A stretch of 64,000 nt of DNA, from assembly GCA_023079485.1 (NCBI GenBank), contig CM041115.1, forward strand, positions 25,290,505-25,354,504, given 5' to 3'. Positions within the stretch are counted from its first letter, which is position 1. Every line of letters begins with the position of its first letter. Position numbers and translations under genes: made by a program. The DNA is from Archilochus colubris. Taxonomy: Eukaryota; Chordata; Aves; Apodiformes; Trochilidae. The notes under the pieces are model-generated. The model made no database searches and had not been told where the DNA came from. It saw nothing but the letters and a program-made list of their open reading frames with translations. This document shows, one piece after another, positions 1 through 9,363 of the stretch.

Positions 1-1537
1 ATTAATTAATTGTTCAATGTCATTATAATAATAGTAAATTTAGACTGTAACTGTCAAATCCATTATTTATGAGTCTGCAAGTAAAGTACAGTGTTTGCAT
101 ATATGTGCATGTGTGCTTTTTGTTTAGTTTTTTGGTTTTAATAACAGCATCCATTAAGTCAAAATACGTTCTTCTCAGAAATCATAAGGGACTTTCTTTG
201 GACTATAGGGTATTGTGTGAATATTGATAGTGCTGTTATTTTATTAAAGTCCTAAACAAAGTTTCTGCCCCTGGGCATAAGGGCAGTCACTGAAACTCTG
301 TGGGATATGTCTGCCTTAGCTGATCAAGTGCAGTTCACACAAAACATTTCCAGAAATCTTTATAATTTTATTATGGCTACAGGCTACAGTTATAATTGGG
401 CCACCTGAGAATATAATTCATTCAACTATTAACAAAAAAAATCAAATGAAGTGCACTTTTTGTAAGACACTGGCTTAAGGGAGAAAACTGCAGCTTAGAG
501 CTAAGAGAAAGAGTATATGAAAATGTGTTTCTTAGCGACTTCAAGCGTGAATGTTCTGGATTTTATTGTTAAAACACTGGAGAAACTGGGACATAAAATG
601 TGCCTGAAATCCATTATTACAGATAGTTGCAGTGACTGGAGTCATTTCTTTGTCCACCATTTATTGACTTTAATGTAATACTACTCTCTGTATACTGAGA
701 CAGAAATGCACACAAATTTCAGTACTCCTAGTGCTGCAATACCACTCCCTTAGCAATAATGTCAATAACAGAGTAAGAAACCCTTTTTGGAACAAAACAC
801 TTCGCACTTTTTTGTGTACAATTGGTTCTCTGATAATTAGAATTATGTAGAATTATTGTGTAGAAATGCAATTATAATACTTGCCCTGTGCTAACCTGTA
901 TTATCAAACATCATCTGTGGTAGCCTTCAAAATTTTTTGGTGTGAATGTTACTTGTCACCTACTAACATTTCCTTGAAATGCTTCAAAAGTAGTAGGTTT
1001 CTGAAATCAGGCTAGCATATATGTAAGTGCTATGTATTACAGACGCCTTTCTGTGCAGATATTGCAGATGAATCATATTATATCTTTGTTACTGTTTATT
1101 AATGACTGGCCTATAAATTTCTCCAGCTGAAGATACCTATCTGTATTGTCTTCAGGAGAGTGCCCATGGTAAAACATAAAACTTGCAGTTCAGGTGATAA
1201 CTCTATTCTTCCTTTTCAGTAGTTCTCTAAATGTCAAAACACAGACATTTTAGTACCTTTAGAATCAAAAGTGCATTCTGAGATTGCCCTTGATACACCT
1301 ACAGGAGGAGTTTTTGAGATCCTATGGTTTTTGAGAACTGTAGGCAGTTTTACAGTTCTTCTTAGAAGTATAGTAAGTTAGTTCTCCCAGTTAGAACCAA
1401 AACTTTTCGGAGCCCTTTTATGTGCCATCTTGTATTCCAATCTAAGACAAATCTCCTGAATATTATATCAAATGAAAGCAAATTAACTAAAAGTAGGAAC
1501 ATCCTGTTTAGCATAAGTCTTTAAACCTTTGTTTCAG
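1..1537. other. AT-rich noncoding sequence, no gene seen
   Basis: No recognisable exon, repeat family or long open frame on either strand. The stretch is rich in A/T runs. If the terminal exon at 4817 belongs to a long gene, this would be intron of that gene. That placement is inference; no matching donor or upstream exon was identified. Confidence 0.5.
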
Positions 1538-2490
1538 AGAATCATACAATAGTTTGGGTTGGAAGGGACCTTTAAAGGTCATCTAGACCAATCATACTAC
1601 AATGAGTGGGAACATCTTCAACTAGATCTTCAACTTGTCCAGCGTGACCTTGGATGTTTCCAGGAATGGGGCATCTACCACCTCTCAGGGCAACCTGTTC
1701 CAGTGTTTCACCACACTCATTGTAAAAAAATTTCTTTCTTATATCTGAATCAATCATTTGTATTTAAAACCTCTTTAAACATGTCCTGTTGCAACAAGCC
1801 CTACAAAACTTTGTCACCATTTTGTTTTTGAGCTTTCTTTAAGTACTGAAAGGACACAATAATGTCTTCCCAGGGTATCTCTTCTTCCAGCTATACAGTT
1901 CCAGCTCTCTCAGCTTTTCCTCACAGGAGAGGTATTCCATCCCTCTGATCATCTTTTGTGGCCTTTCTCTGAGAACTAGGTGGAGTCTCATGAGGGCAGA
2001 GAAAAAAGTGAAGAATCACCACCCTTGACCTGCTCATCATGCTTTTTTCAATGCAGCCCAGGAGACACTGGATTTCTGAACTACAAGGACACATTGTCAG
2101 CTACTGTCCAGTTTTTCACCAGCCAATACCCCCAAGTCCTTCTCCTCTCAGCTGTTCTCAATCCCTTCATTCCCCAGCCTGTATTGATGTTGGGAGTTGC
2201 CCCAGTCAATGTGCAGGACCTTACACTTGACCTTTTAAACCTCATGAACTCGACATGGACCCACTTCTTGCGCATGTCCTGGTCCCTCTGGGTAGCAGTG
2301 TGTCTCTCAGGCACATCAACCACACCACTCAGCTTGGTGCCATCTGCAAACTTGCTGAGGGTGCACTCTGTCTCACTGTCTGTGTCACTGATGGAGATAT
2401 TGAACAGTATCAGTCCCAGTATGGATCCCTGAGAGACACTGATCACCACCTGGTCATTAAGCTGTTGACCGGTACTCTCTGAATGCAGCC
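1538..2490 (-). mobile_element. CR1 LINE fragment, antisense, 3' end plus reverse-transcriptase part
   Basis: The + strand begins AGAATCATACAATAG followed by GGTTGGAAGGGACC, the reverse complement of an avian CR1 3' end. The minus strand then reads through the C-terminal part of the CR1 reverse transcriptase: an SQGSILG-like motif, LFNI, then KFADGTKLSG. In CR1 the catalytic box is FADD; here the second aspartate has become glycine. Stops and frame changes break the rest, so the copy is dead. It is 5'-truncated, as most CR1 copies are. Confidence 0.9.
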
Positions 2491-2494
2491 GTCC

Positions 2495-2605
2495 AACCCA
2501 TTCAACATGAGCCAGCATTGTGCACTTGCAGCCTAAAAAGCCATCTGTCTCCTTACAGACCTTAGAGCAGCCTTTCTGTACCTGAAGGGGGACATGCCAT
2601 TTTGG
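2495..2605 (+). mobile_element. Small CR1 fragment in the opposite orientation
   Basis: AACATGAGCCAGCATTGTGC followed by CTTGCAGCC and, after a gap, ACCTTAGAGCAGCC and TACCTGAAGGGGG read as sense-strand CR1 segments. It abuts the antisense copy on its left, and part of the element between the two matching blocks is missing. This could be a second insertion, an inversion made during retrotransposition (twin priming), or a later rearrangement. The assignment rests on recognised family phrases, not an alignment. Confidence 0.5.
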
Positions 2606-4816
2606 TTGTTGGCTTTGTAGTAAATACCTTAGCATACAAATAACTAGACTGTAGCTTCTGTAAATGTGTTCACTCTTGAGTCAGAAATTGTGACATGGAG
2701 ATGATGCCTGCCAGGACATGAAGATCATTACCTTCCTTTCTGTGTTTGAACATCATCTTTGTAACAAATTTGTCTTAGCAGGTGTTCTCTTTAACAGAAA
2801 ATCTGTTTCTGATACTGGCTCTAAAGCCACAATATCACTGCTATTCTAACAAATAAAACACAACAGGTATGGGCCAAATAATAATACCCTCTCTCTGCTG
2901 GTAATATTTGCAGATATCTAGTAGAGTAAAAGAGAAAGAGCAAAGTGATCAGCTCTCTGTGCTAAGAACCTTCACTGTGGACAAGTTAACCATTTTGTTT
3001 GTGGTAGTATCATAGATTCTGCCATGGCTCTCTTCACCAAAAATTTAAAGAAGAGGCATTTGATTAATTTGAGTATTTTTGAATAGACAAAAAAAAGTAC
3101 CAAGTACTGCAAGTAGGGAATTCTTTCCTTCCAAGCAGTATGAAAGTATGTATTTAGCTATAAATATCAGGTATTTTTGAGGACTTGTGCAATCTCTGAT
3201 TTAATTTTGATTTATTAAAAGTCACTTCTTGTTTTTCAGCACTGGAAGATGTTAGTATAATGTAGTAACTTGCTAAAAGACTACAGTTAGTGCTATAAAG
3301 TAAAGTTAAACCAATTTTCTCTCCAAGAGAGCCTCAGCTAGGTGAAACTTCCAATGAAGATTGAGTATTTCTATTATCAAAGTAGAAAAACTGGATATTA
3401 AACCTTTCATTTATCCTTGTCATTCGGTGCAATCACTGTTCAGAAGGAACACTCCTGGTTATCTTCTAAGGACAAAAATATTATTAGATACTGGGGTCAC
3501 TGTGCTTTAATATATTATTCCCAGGATGGATCTTTGTAATGGAAGTAAACATTTTATTCTAGTTTTTAACTTTTGGCCTTCAAAGTGAAACATTATGGGG
3601 GAAAAAGCAAGTCATTACATCAGTTGTACCTCCTAGGTGGTTCTGTATTTAAATATGTTGATGCATTTTAATTTGCCCAAGTGTTCAGCAAAGATTTCTA
3701 AGAGAGCTCTTTAGAAGTTACGATTCTTGGTTAATCTTTTATTTGTCAAAAGCTTGAAGAAAGCTGTCTGCTTATATGATATGAACTGCAATATTCTTAA
3801 CAATAATTGACAGATTAATCCTCTCACAATGCTACAATTGTAAAGGTGTTAGGTTTAGCTAGGCTTCCCTGATTGGCTTGTCTAATCAACAATGAAGGCA
3901 CTACCTTTGATATCTGAGATTTAGGAGGGACATCCCAGATCTGATAAGCCTGCATATTTTAATTATTAATCCCACCATTTCTGCCCCAAACCCCTTTGTG
4001 CAGTGTTAGCCTCACACCAAAAGGCTAAATAAAAAATTCTGCCTCTGGCCTTTGGAAAAGTTTACTTATATTTGTAATTGGCAAATTGATCTATCTCCAG
4101 TATAGAATAGTTTGTATTCTTTTCCTCATAGGTACTCATGTTATCTCATATTTTTACTTACAACAACATTGGTAGCTACCATACAGAGCAAGTTCGTTTC
4201 ACTAAAGTTAATTGTGGAATTACTGCATAGTATGTCTAAAAGTATCATAACTGTGCCATAATTTAATTAATAGATCTACTATTTTTTTCTTTTCTAACGC
4301 CAGTAATATCTTACATTTCAAACCTATGTCTCCTTGAGCGAGTTTGAATAAATATGTTTCTATTTCAATATAGAAATCTGTTGCTGCAGGCAGTACTTTG
4401 TTAAATAGGATGGCTTTTGTTTGACTAATTAGGTTTGGTGCTCTCTGAGTGGCCAGCATAGTCAAGCATGGAACAAAAAAGCTTAATAGATTGTTAAATA
4501 TCATTGCTGTATGCTAAACAAAGCTGTCTGCGAACAGAGACTATTTTTCCTTTCTGTTTCAGTCACATGTAATCAAACAATTTACTAGAATGCTGTGTAA
4601 AACTTCTCCCTTTACAATGATATCAAGGTGTGTTTGCTTTTTTTTAATTCTAATAGAACGTTACATTCTGTGTAATTGTTTTGTGATAAACTCACCCAAA
4701 CCTGTAGTACTAACGAAGAGCCCAATCCTGCAAGTATTCTTGAGTTTATTAGCTTGCATAATATTGCACTTTTTAATGACATTTTGCACATCACACATTC
4801 TTTCATTTGATTGCAG
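2606..4816. other. Noncoding sequence, probable last intron
   Basis: No repeat family or convincing exon was recognised. The 3' end is the acceptor TTTCATTTGATTGCAG in front of the coding exon at 4817. A pseudo-exon with a good acceptor at 4561 and a GTGTGT donor at 4627 was examined and rejected, because joining it to 4817 creates an immediate TGA. Confidence 0.5.
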
Positions 4817-4954
4817 GTGAATGAAGCTACCGTGGAGCAGCTAGTGCAGCAGTACCCGCATATAACCTTCAGTACTGTACTACAGGACTGCAAGAGGACA
4901 CTGGAACGAGCTTATCAAATGGGCTGGACACCCAATGTGTCTACTGCCTCCTAA
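4817..4954 (+). CDS. Terminal coding exon of an unidentified protein-coding gene
   Basis: The exon begins right after the acceptor ATTTGATTGCAG and is open for 45 codons to TAA at 4952-4954. The predicted C-terminus starts VNEATVEQLVQQYPHITF and ends in QMGWTPNVSTAS. It looks like real coding sequence: charged and amphipathic helices, a short helical module reminiscent of UBA/CUE-type folds, and G/C at many third positions although the surroundings are AT-rich. I do not recognise the gene and give no function. The frame is taken as phase 0 at the acceptor. Upstream exons were not found and are likely outside the window or separated by long introns. The exon is followed at once by AT-rich sequence suited to a 3' UTR. 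Confidence 0.75.
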   Translation: MNEATVEQLVQQYPHITFSTVLQDCKRTLERAYQMGWTPNVSTAS

Positions 4955-4976
4955 CCTGCTATGCCATGTCTAGCAC

Positions 4977-5222
4977 AACTGGTTACTCCCAACTGGCCAT
5001 TGGACACTGCTAGTGTCAACTCCCAACCAGGAAAATTGGCGTCAACCAGCAGGTGGTGCTCATTCAGCACCGTGAACAGAACCTCGTGGAGCAGTCAGAT
5101 CTGCTCATGGGGCTCTGGTTTTTGCACAGAAACTGTGTATATATAGGGGAGCTGAAATGTATGTCACGGAGTTTGTAATATGAAAAATTAACAACAAGAT
5201 AACAGCAACTCAGTCAAACGTG
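4977..5222 (+). repeat. Left arm of a diverged inverted repeat
   Basis: This segment matches the reverse complement of 5438-5648. The best block is 19 identical bases, CAGATCTGCTCATGGGGCT, at 5096-5114. Collinear weaker blocks occur around AACTGGCCATTGGACAC on its left and TTAACAACAAGATAA on its right. It lies about 20 bp after the stop codon of the terminal exon. It matches no repeat family I recognise. Confidence 0.75.
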
Positions 5223-5225
5223 AGA

Positions 5226-5231
5226 AATAAA
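5226..5231 (+). promoter_or_regulatory. Candidate proximal poly(A) signal AATAAA
   Basis: AATAAA about 270 bp after the stop codon, followed by CAGTGTGATAAAGGTG, a G/T-rich downstream element. Use of this site would leave only the left arm of the inverted repeat in the mRNA. Confidence 0.4.
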
Positions 5232-5437
5232 AAATTAACAGTGTGATAAAGGTGATTCACACAAACATAGTATAAACAGCTTACTTCGGGTAGCAGGCCT
5301 AAATATCAATTTTTAAAACTTTTTTTTAAAATGTTAAGAAGTAATGGTTGGTTTACACTTGCGTTTTTTTAATGGGACTTCTAAAAACTGTTCTGATGGT
5401 TTTTAAATTGCATTTGTTTAAACAGTACTTTTAGTAA

Positions 5438-5648
5438 ACGTCCCAAGAGGTGCCCTTATCTCATTGTTAACTTTTTTGTTACAAATTGTGTGGCATACAC
5501 TTGAACTCCCCTGTAGCCCCATGAGCAGATCTGCCTGGTCCCTGAGGTTCACTGACCTGAACAAGTGATGGCTGGTCAGCAGCCAGTCATCCCAACACTG
5601 AGTTGGCGGTGTAGAGGTGTCCAGTTGCCAGTTGGTAGCAGTAAGCTG
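5438..5648 (-). repeat. Right arm of a diverged inverted repeat
   Basis: The reverse complement is collinear with 4977-5222 over its whole length, including the exact 19-base block at 5515-5533. The arms are separated by about 215 bp of unrelated AT-rich sequence. The left arm is longer, so at least one indel separates them. Transcribed from the + strand, the pair could form an imperfect stem of about 200 bp. Confidence 0.75.
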
Positions 5649-6140
5649 GCAGGGCCCAGTTGACCCTTGCCTTCCCCCCCCTACACCCCCTACCACCATG
5701 ACAGTTCCACTCTGCTGCATTCAGAAGATATAAAGGGGATTGCAGAGGGTTCACAACTTTTCATATGATGCAATATAATTGTGAGTTTACAGAGGTTACA
5801 GTAAAATGGCAAAAGCTGTACACTGATTTTAATGTACTGTACAACTAAGTGCTAATATTGAAGCAGATCTTTAGAAATGCATTGTATTTTTGTTTGCATA
5901 AAATATAATAGCCTTGGGCAGATTTCTTGAAGGGGATTCCTACTAGTTCTTGGAATAGTTCAAGTTATAAAAAATTTTAAGCTTGTTTTCCTCTGTTTAC
6001 TTTATTTTGCCTTGGTCACATGTTTTCTTTGATTTGTAAATGAAAACTCAGTGCAGATGATCACCAGAGGCCTGTGTTGAAACTGGGAGATAGTACTTAT
6101 CATTTACTGAAGCTGCCCCAGGAGTTTTAAAATGCACAGT

Positions 6141-6146
6141 AATAAA
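6141..6146 (+). promoter_or_regulatory. Candidate middle poly(A) signal AATAAA
   Basis: AATAAA within an A-rich run, followed by TTGTCATTTTC. It has a weaker downstream element than the sites at 5226 and 7394. Confidence 0.3.
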
Positions 6147-6783
6147 AAAAGCTACAAAGAATTGTCATTTTCTTATACACATTTTCATAATTATACATGT
6201 CGTTGTATTAAACAGAAATTTTAGTAAATTAAGATGACAGAATGGATATTTAATGACAATCTTACTTTTTCTTCTATCACTCAGCAGAATTGCTATCTTC
6301 TTTCATTCTGTTTTATTTAAATAGGAGATGCTGTAGAGATTTCCAAGCCTTTCCACTTTGCCTTTTTAATAGTGAGTTAACAGTTCTTAACCTAACACTA
6401 TAACCAGCTCCTTCTTCATAGAAGTCAAATAGTAACTGGATACATCAACTATCAGAAATAAATTAACATACGGTGTTTAAATATTTGATGGTTAAGTTAA
6501 TCTGTCTCCTCTGACTACACCGTTATGTTGCTAAATTGGGAATTCAGATGAATGGGTATAAGCCAATAACAGGATTCCTCTCATTTCCTATGTGATTTTT
6601 ATTTTACAACAGATCTTACAGTGCAAAGAATGCTTACCTTGAGAAGGCCAGCTACACATGAATCCCATCATAGGTATCATTTTGTAGGATAAGATGATTC
6701 ATAATACAGTGTATGCCAGAAAATACCCAGAGTAAATACACAGACCAATTAATTTTCTGTTTGCCACATTGCATTCTAAGGAG

Positions 6784-7300
6784 TTAAATTTGACATGGGG
6801 ATACTGAAAACACAGACATTGCATCTTCAATTCGAAGTTGCAGTAACTTTTGGAGTATTACCATTTGTTTAAGAATGTTTTCAGGTGTGTAACACTGGAC
6901 ATTTGTTTTACAAAGGCTACCAAACTTTAAAGTATGAAATGCTGAAGTTTCAGATGAAGAGTTGCCATTACTGTCAAAATGTTTTGCTAATCCAGAAGGT
7001 CTAATGCAGCATAACTTAGAGGCTTGTCTAGTGTGGCCATCTAACCCTGTAAAAATGTTTGTTGATTTCCATATCATAATTTGATACAACAGAAACATTA
7101 GCGTACAGTAATTCCAGTGATGGTGTTGAATGTTTTCTTATTAGACTTCTCAAATGGGGATGAACTAATTTCTCTGCAGAAAATATATTATAAAGGTTTT
7201 GCTTTAAATAAGTGGAAATACATGTGAACAAAATGGCAACAATATTTTCAGAATAAAGCCAGTGGATTATATTGCAGATATAGAACAGAATCTTAGTCAT
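6784..7300 (-). pseudogene. Possible tail of a convergent minus-strand gene, or a relic of one
   Basis: Two overlapping minus-strand frames cover this stretch. The upper one (7300 to 7028) passes a good acceptor-like tract TATTTTCTGCAG near 7176. It continues as KLVHPHLRSLIRKHSTPSLE. The lower one (7098 to 6784) contains TGLDGHTRQASKLCC and ends VFSVSPCQI before a stop. They join if one frame step is allowed near 7045, where a second acceptor-like TTTTTACAG also lies. A minus-strand AATAAA sits near 6598-6603. The peptides read like protein, but the lengths are not beyond chance in AT-rich DNA and I recognise no family. Confidence 0.25.
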
Positions 7301-7393
7301 TTTTCATTTAATGTCTTTTTATGAGTGCATTAAAACTATTCACAAAATTTGTAAGTTTCTATTTTTTCGTGAAACCTTTGATCTTGCATCTTT

Positions 7394-7399
7394 AATAAA
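7394..7399 (+). promoter_or_regulatory. Candidate distal poly(A) signal AATAAA
   Basis: AATAAA, then about 15-30 bp later TGTGATGTATTCTGTTT, a textbook G/T-rich downstream element. This is the best 3' end for the gene whose last coding exon is at 4817-4954. It gives a 3' UTR of about 2.45 kb. Confidence 0.55.
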
Positions 7400-7537
7400 A
7401 CAAAGAAGAAAAATGTGATGTATTCTGTTTATCTGTGCTCCTAAGCGTACTTAGGCTGTGCTAACAGAAAGACAGAAATACCAATTCTTGAATATGCAGA
7501 ACTCACCTGAGCCTGGATCTGGGCAAACTGATCCAAG

Positions 7538-7615
7538 ATGGCCCTGTTTTGTGGGACCAGAATTCAACTAGATGATCTACAGAGGTCTTTTTCAATCTAA
7601 AGTAATGTATAATTC
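7538..7615 (+). mobile_element. CR1 3' tail, sense
   Basis: TTCAACTAGATGATCTACAG then AGGTCTTTTTCAATCTAAAG matches the avian CR1 3' terminal segment (usual phrasing GGACTAGATGATCTCCAGAGGTCCC). It is degraded and short, and ends in an octamer remnant, AATTCTTAAG. Confidence 0.7.
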
Positions 7616-8442
7616 TTAAGGGTTTTTTTCTATATTATGCATCTAGTATGTAATCTTTTTTTTTTTTTAATTCTGCCATTAAGTCACAGTAGTTTTGCCT
7701 TTTAGTAGATATTTATCTCTTATTTTTCTGAACATACACATGTTTCTAGATCTCAGTATGGCTAATTAAATTTTGTGGATCTCAGCATTTACATAATTTG
7801 AAAATTTATACAGTATAAGAATTCTAAATGGAAACGCGTTCTTCTAACTGCAGTGTTGCCAAAGATAGTTTCATTTAGGGGGGGAAAGCCATTGCCTCTT
7901 GTGAAAACAAAAATTAGTTGTTTTCTCTTACTCAAAACTTACTTTACAGTGGGCTAAAAAACTCACAGGCAGCTTATGTGCTGTATTTCCCAGATTCCAA
8001 CAGGCCTACTTTACTGACAAAATATCTTTAATCCTTCAAGATCTTTCTGGGAACCTGCCATTAAATAAGTAATCTGTTCAGCATCTGCTTTATCAGAGAT
8101 ATTTCTAGGCCAGAGTAGCTGTCTTCATTCAACCTGCAGAAGAGGAGGCTAAGGAAAGCTCTAAGTACTTTCTTAATAAAGCAATGGTGGTTGGAAAAAG
8201 ACTGATAACCTGTTTTCAGTCATTCACTCAATCCGAACCACTCAGATAGTTCACTTGGTGGTCACTGTACCCATCCCTCATCACTTAAAGGCAAGCTGGA
8301 GGGGATTGTTCTCACACAAGTGCCCCATCAGGGGGAAAGTCTACCAAGGTGTTTCACATGCAGATTCAAATTTACTTTGCCCAGGTTCCCACAAAACTGG
8401 AATGTTCAGTGAATTCCTAAATCCAAGCTGACATACCCTCAC
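7616..8442. other. Noncoding sequence, no gene seen
   Basis: AT-rich, with a poly(T) run near 7657-7668. There is no repeat family or exon I can support. Confidence 0.5.
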
Positions 8443-8735
8443 AGAATCATAGAATCAGCCAGGTTGGAAAGGACTTCTGAGATCATCAAGTCCAACCTTT
8501 GATCCACTATCACTGTGGATACCAGACCATGGCACTGAGTGCCGCATCAGTCTCTTCTTAAGAACCTCCAGGGACAGAGAATCCACCACCTCCCTGGGCA
8601 GCCTGTTCCAATGTCTGATTACCCTCTCTGTGAAGAATTTTTTCCTAATATCCAACCTAAACCTCCCCTGGCAGAGCTTGAGGCCATGCCCTCTTTCCTT
8701 ACTGATAGCTCTGTGTAGTACTAAGTAGCTTCTGG
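8443..8735 (-). mobile_element. CR1 LINE 3' fragment, antisense
   Basis: It begins AGAATCATAGAATCAGCCAG then GTTGGAAAGGACTTC. It includes CACCTCCCTGGGCAGCCTG and GAAGAATTTTTTCCTAATA, the antisense of the CR1 3' coding end. The minus-strand translation contains [20 protein letters not shown], a conserved phrase at the C-terminus of avian CR1 ORF2. The copy is relatively well preserved and therefore younger than its neighbour at 8828. Confidence 0.9.
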
Positions 8736-8827
8736 GCACCTTTAAGCATGGACAAATTTAATTTATCTGAAGATTATCACAGATTAGGATCCCAATATGG
8801 CTACATGGGAAGGTAGGAGAAAGGGAG

Positions 8828-9025
8828 AACATATCAGTTGGAGAGGACTTACAGTTACCACCTACTCCAACTGTCCAGGCTGTCCAAAAGTTTGAGCATG
8901 TTAATGTCCAAGTGCCTTTTCAACACTGAGAGACCTGGGGCATCAACCACCTCTAAGAAGCCTGTTTCAGTATTTGACCACCGACTCAGAAAAGAAATAC
9001 TTTTTAATATAAGAATGCGTTGCAA
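8828..9025 (-). mobile_element. Older CR1 fragment, antisense
   Basis: TTGGAGAGGACTTACAGTTA, then CACCTACTCCAACTGTCCAG, GCATCAACCACCTCTAAGAA and GCCTGTTTCAG are recognisable but diverged antisense CR1 phrases. It has lost its terminal octamers. It lies about 90 bp from the better preserved copy at 8443 in the same orientation, so the two are separate insertions of different age. Confidence 0.75.
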
Positions 9026-9335
9026 GATAACAATTGTAAAAACATAAGTGAAAAGGCTGTTGATGTCTGGCCTTGTAAATATTCAGATTTGTAATCTAGG
9101 TGAGGGTTTATACTGGTCATATTTGAAACTCCGTATTAACAGAGATTGACTTTATTTTAATGGAATCTTTAAATTGATCTACATTAAAGTTAGTTAATGC
9201 TATGCTACTTTTCTCATTCCTGCTCTAGTGGCAGTGTAAGTGACTGAGATTTTATCTGAAGTTCTGAAAAGTTGTTTTTCAAACCACAGATACACTGCAA
9301 TATGCTCCAGAGTTGACCATGCAGTCTCCCATAGA

Positions 9336-9363
9336 TTTGTCAGAGTAGTTTTGTCAGAGTAGT
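9336..9363. repeat. Perfect 14-bp tandem duplication
   Basis: The unit TTTGTCAGAGTAGT occurs twice head to tail without mismatch. The absence of divergence suggests a recent slippage event. Confidence 0.9.

Larger units (their letters stand above)
4955..7415 (+). other. Probable 3' UTR of the gene ending at 4954
   Basis: AT-rich sequence between the stop codon and a good distal poly(A) signal at 7394-7399. No interspersed repeat is recognised in it, though CR1 copies flank it on both sides. It contains an inverted repeat (4977-5648) and potential alternative poly(A) signals at 5226 and 6141. The extent is inferred from the signals; no transcript evidence is available. Confidence 0.5.

Noticed and set aside
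2081..2635. 184-codon minus-strand frame
   Set aside because: It is a remnant of CR1 reverse transcriptase with a mutated FADD box running into flanking sequence, not an independent gene.
4561..4625. Apparent internal exon with acceptor TTTCTGTTTCAG and donor GTGTGT
   Set aside because: Only one frame is open, and joining it to the exon at 4817 gives an immediate TGA. The intervening intron would also be only about 190 bp.
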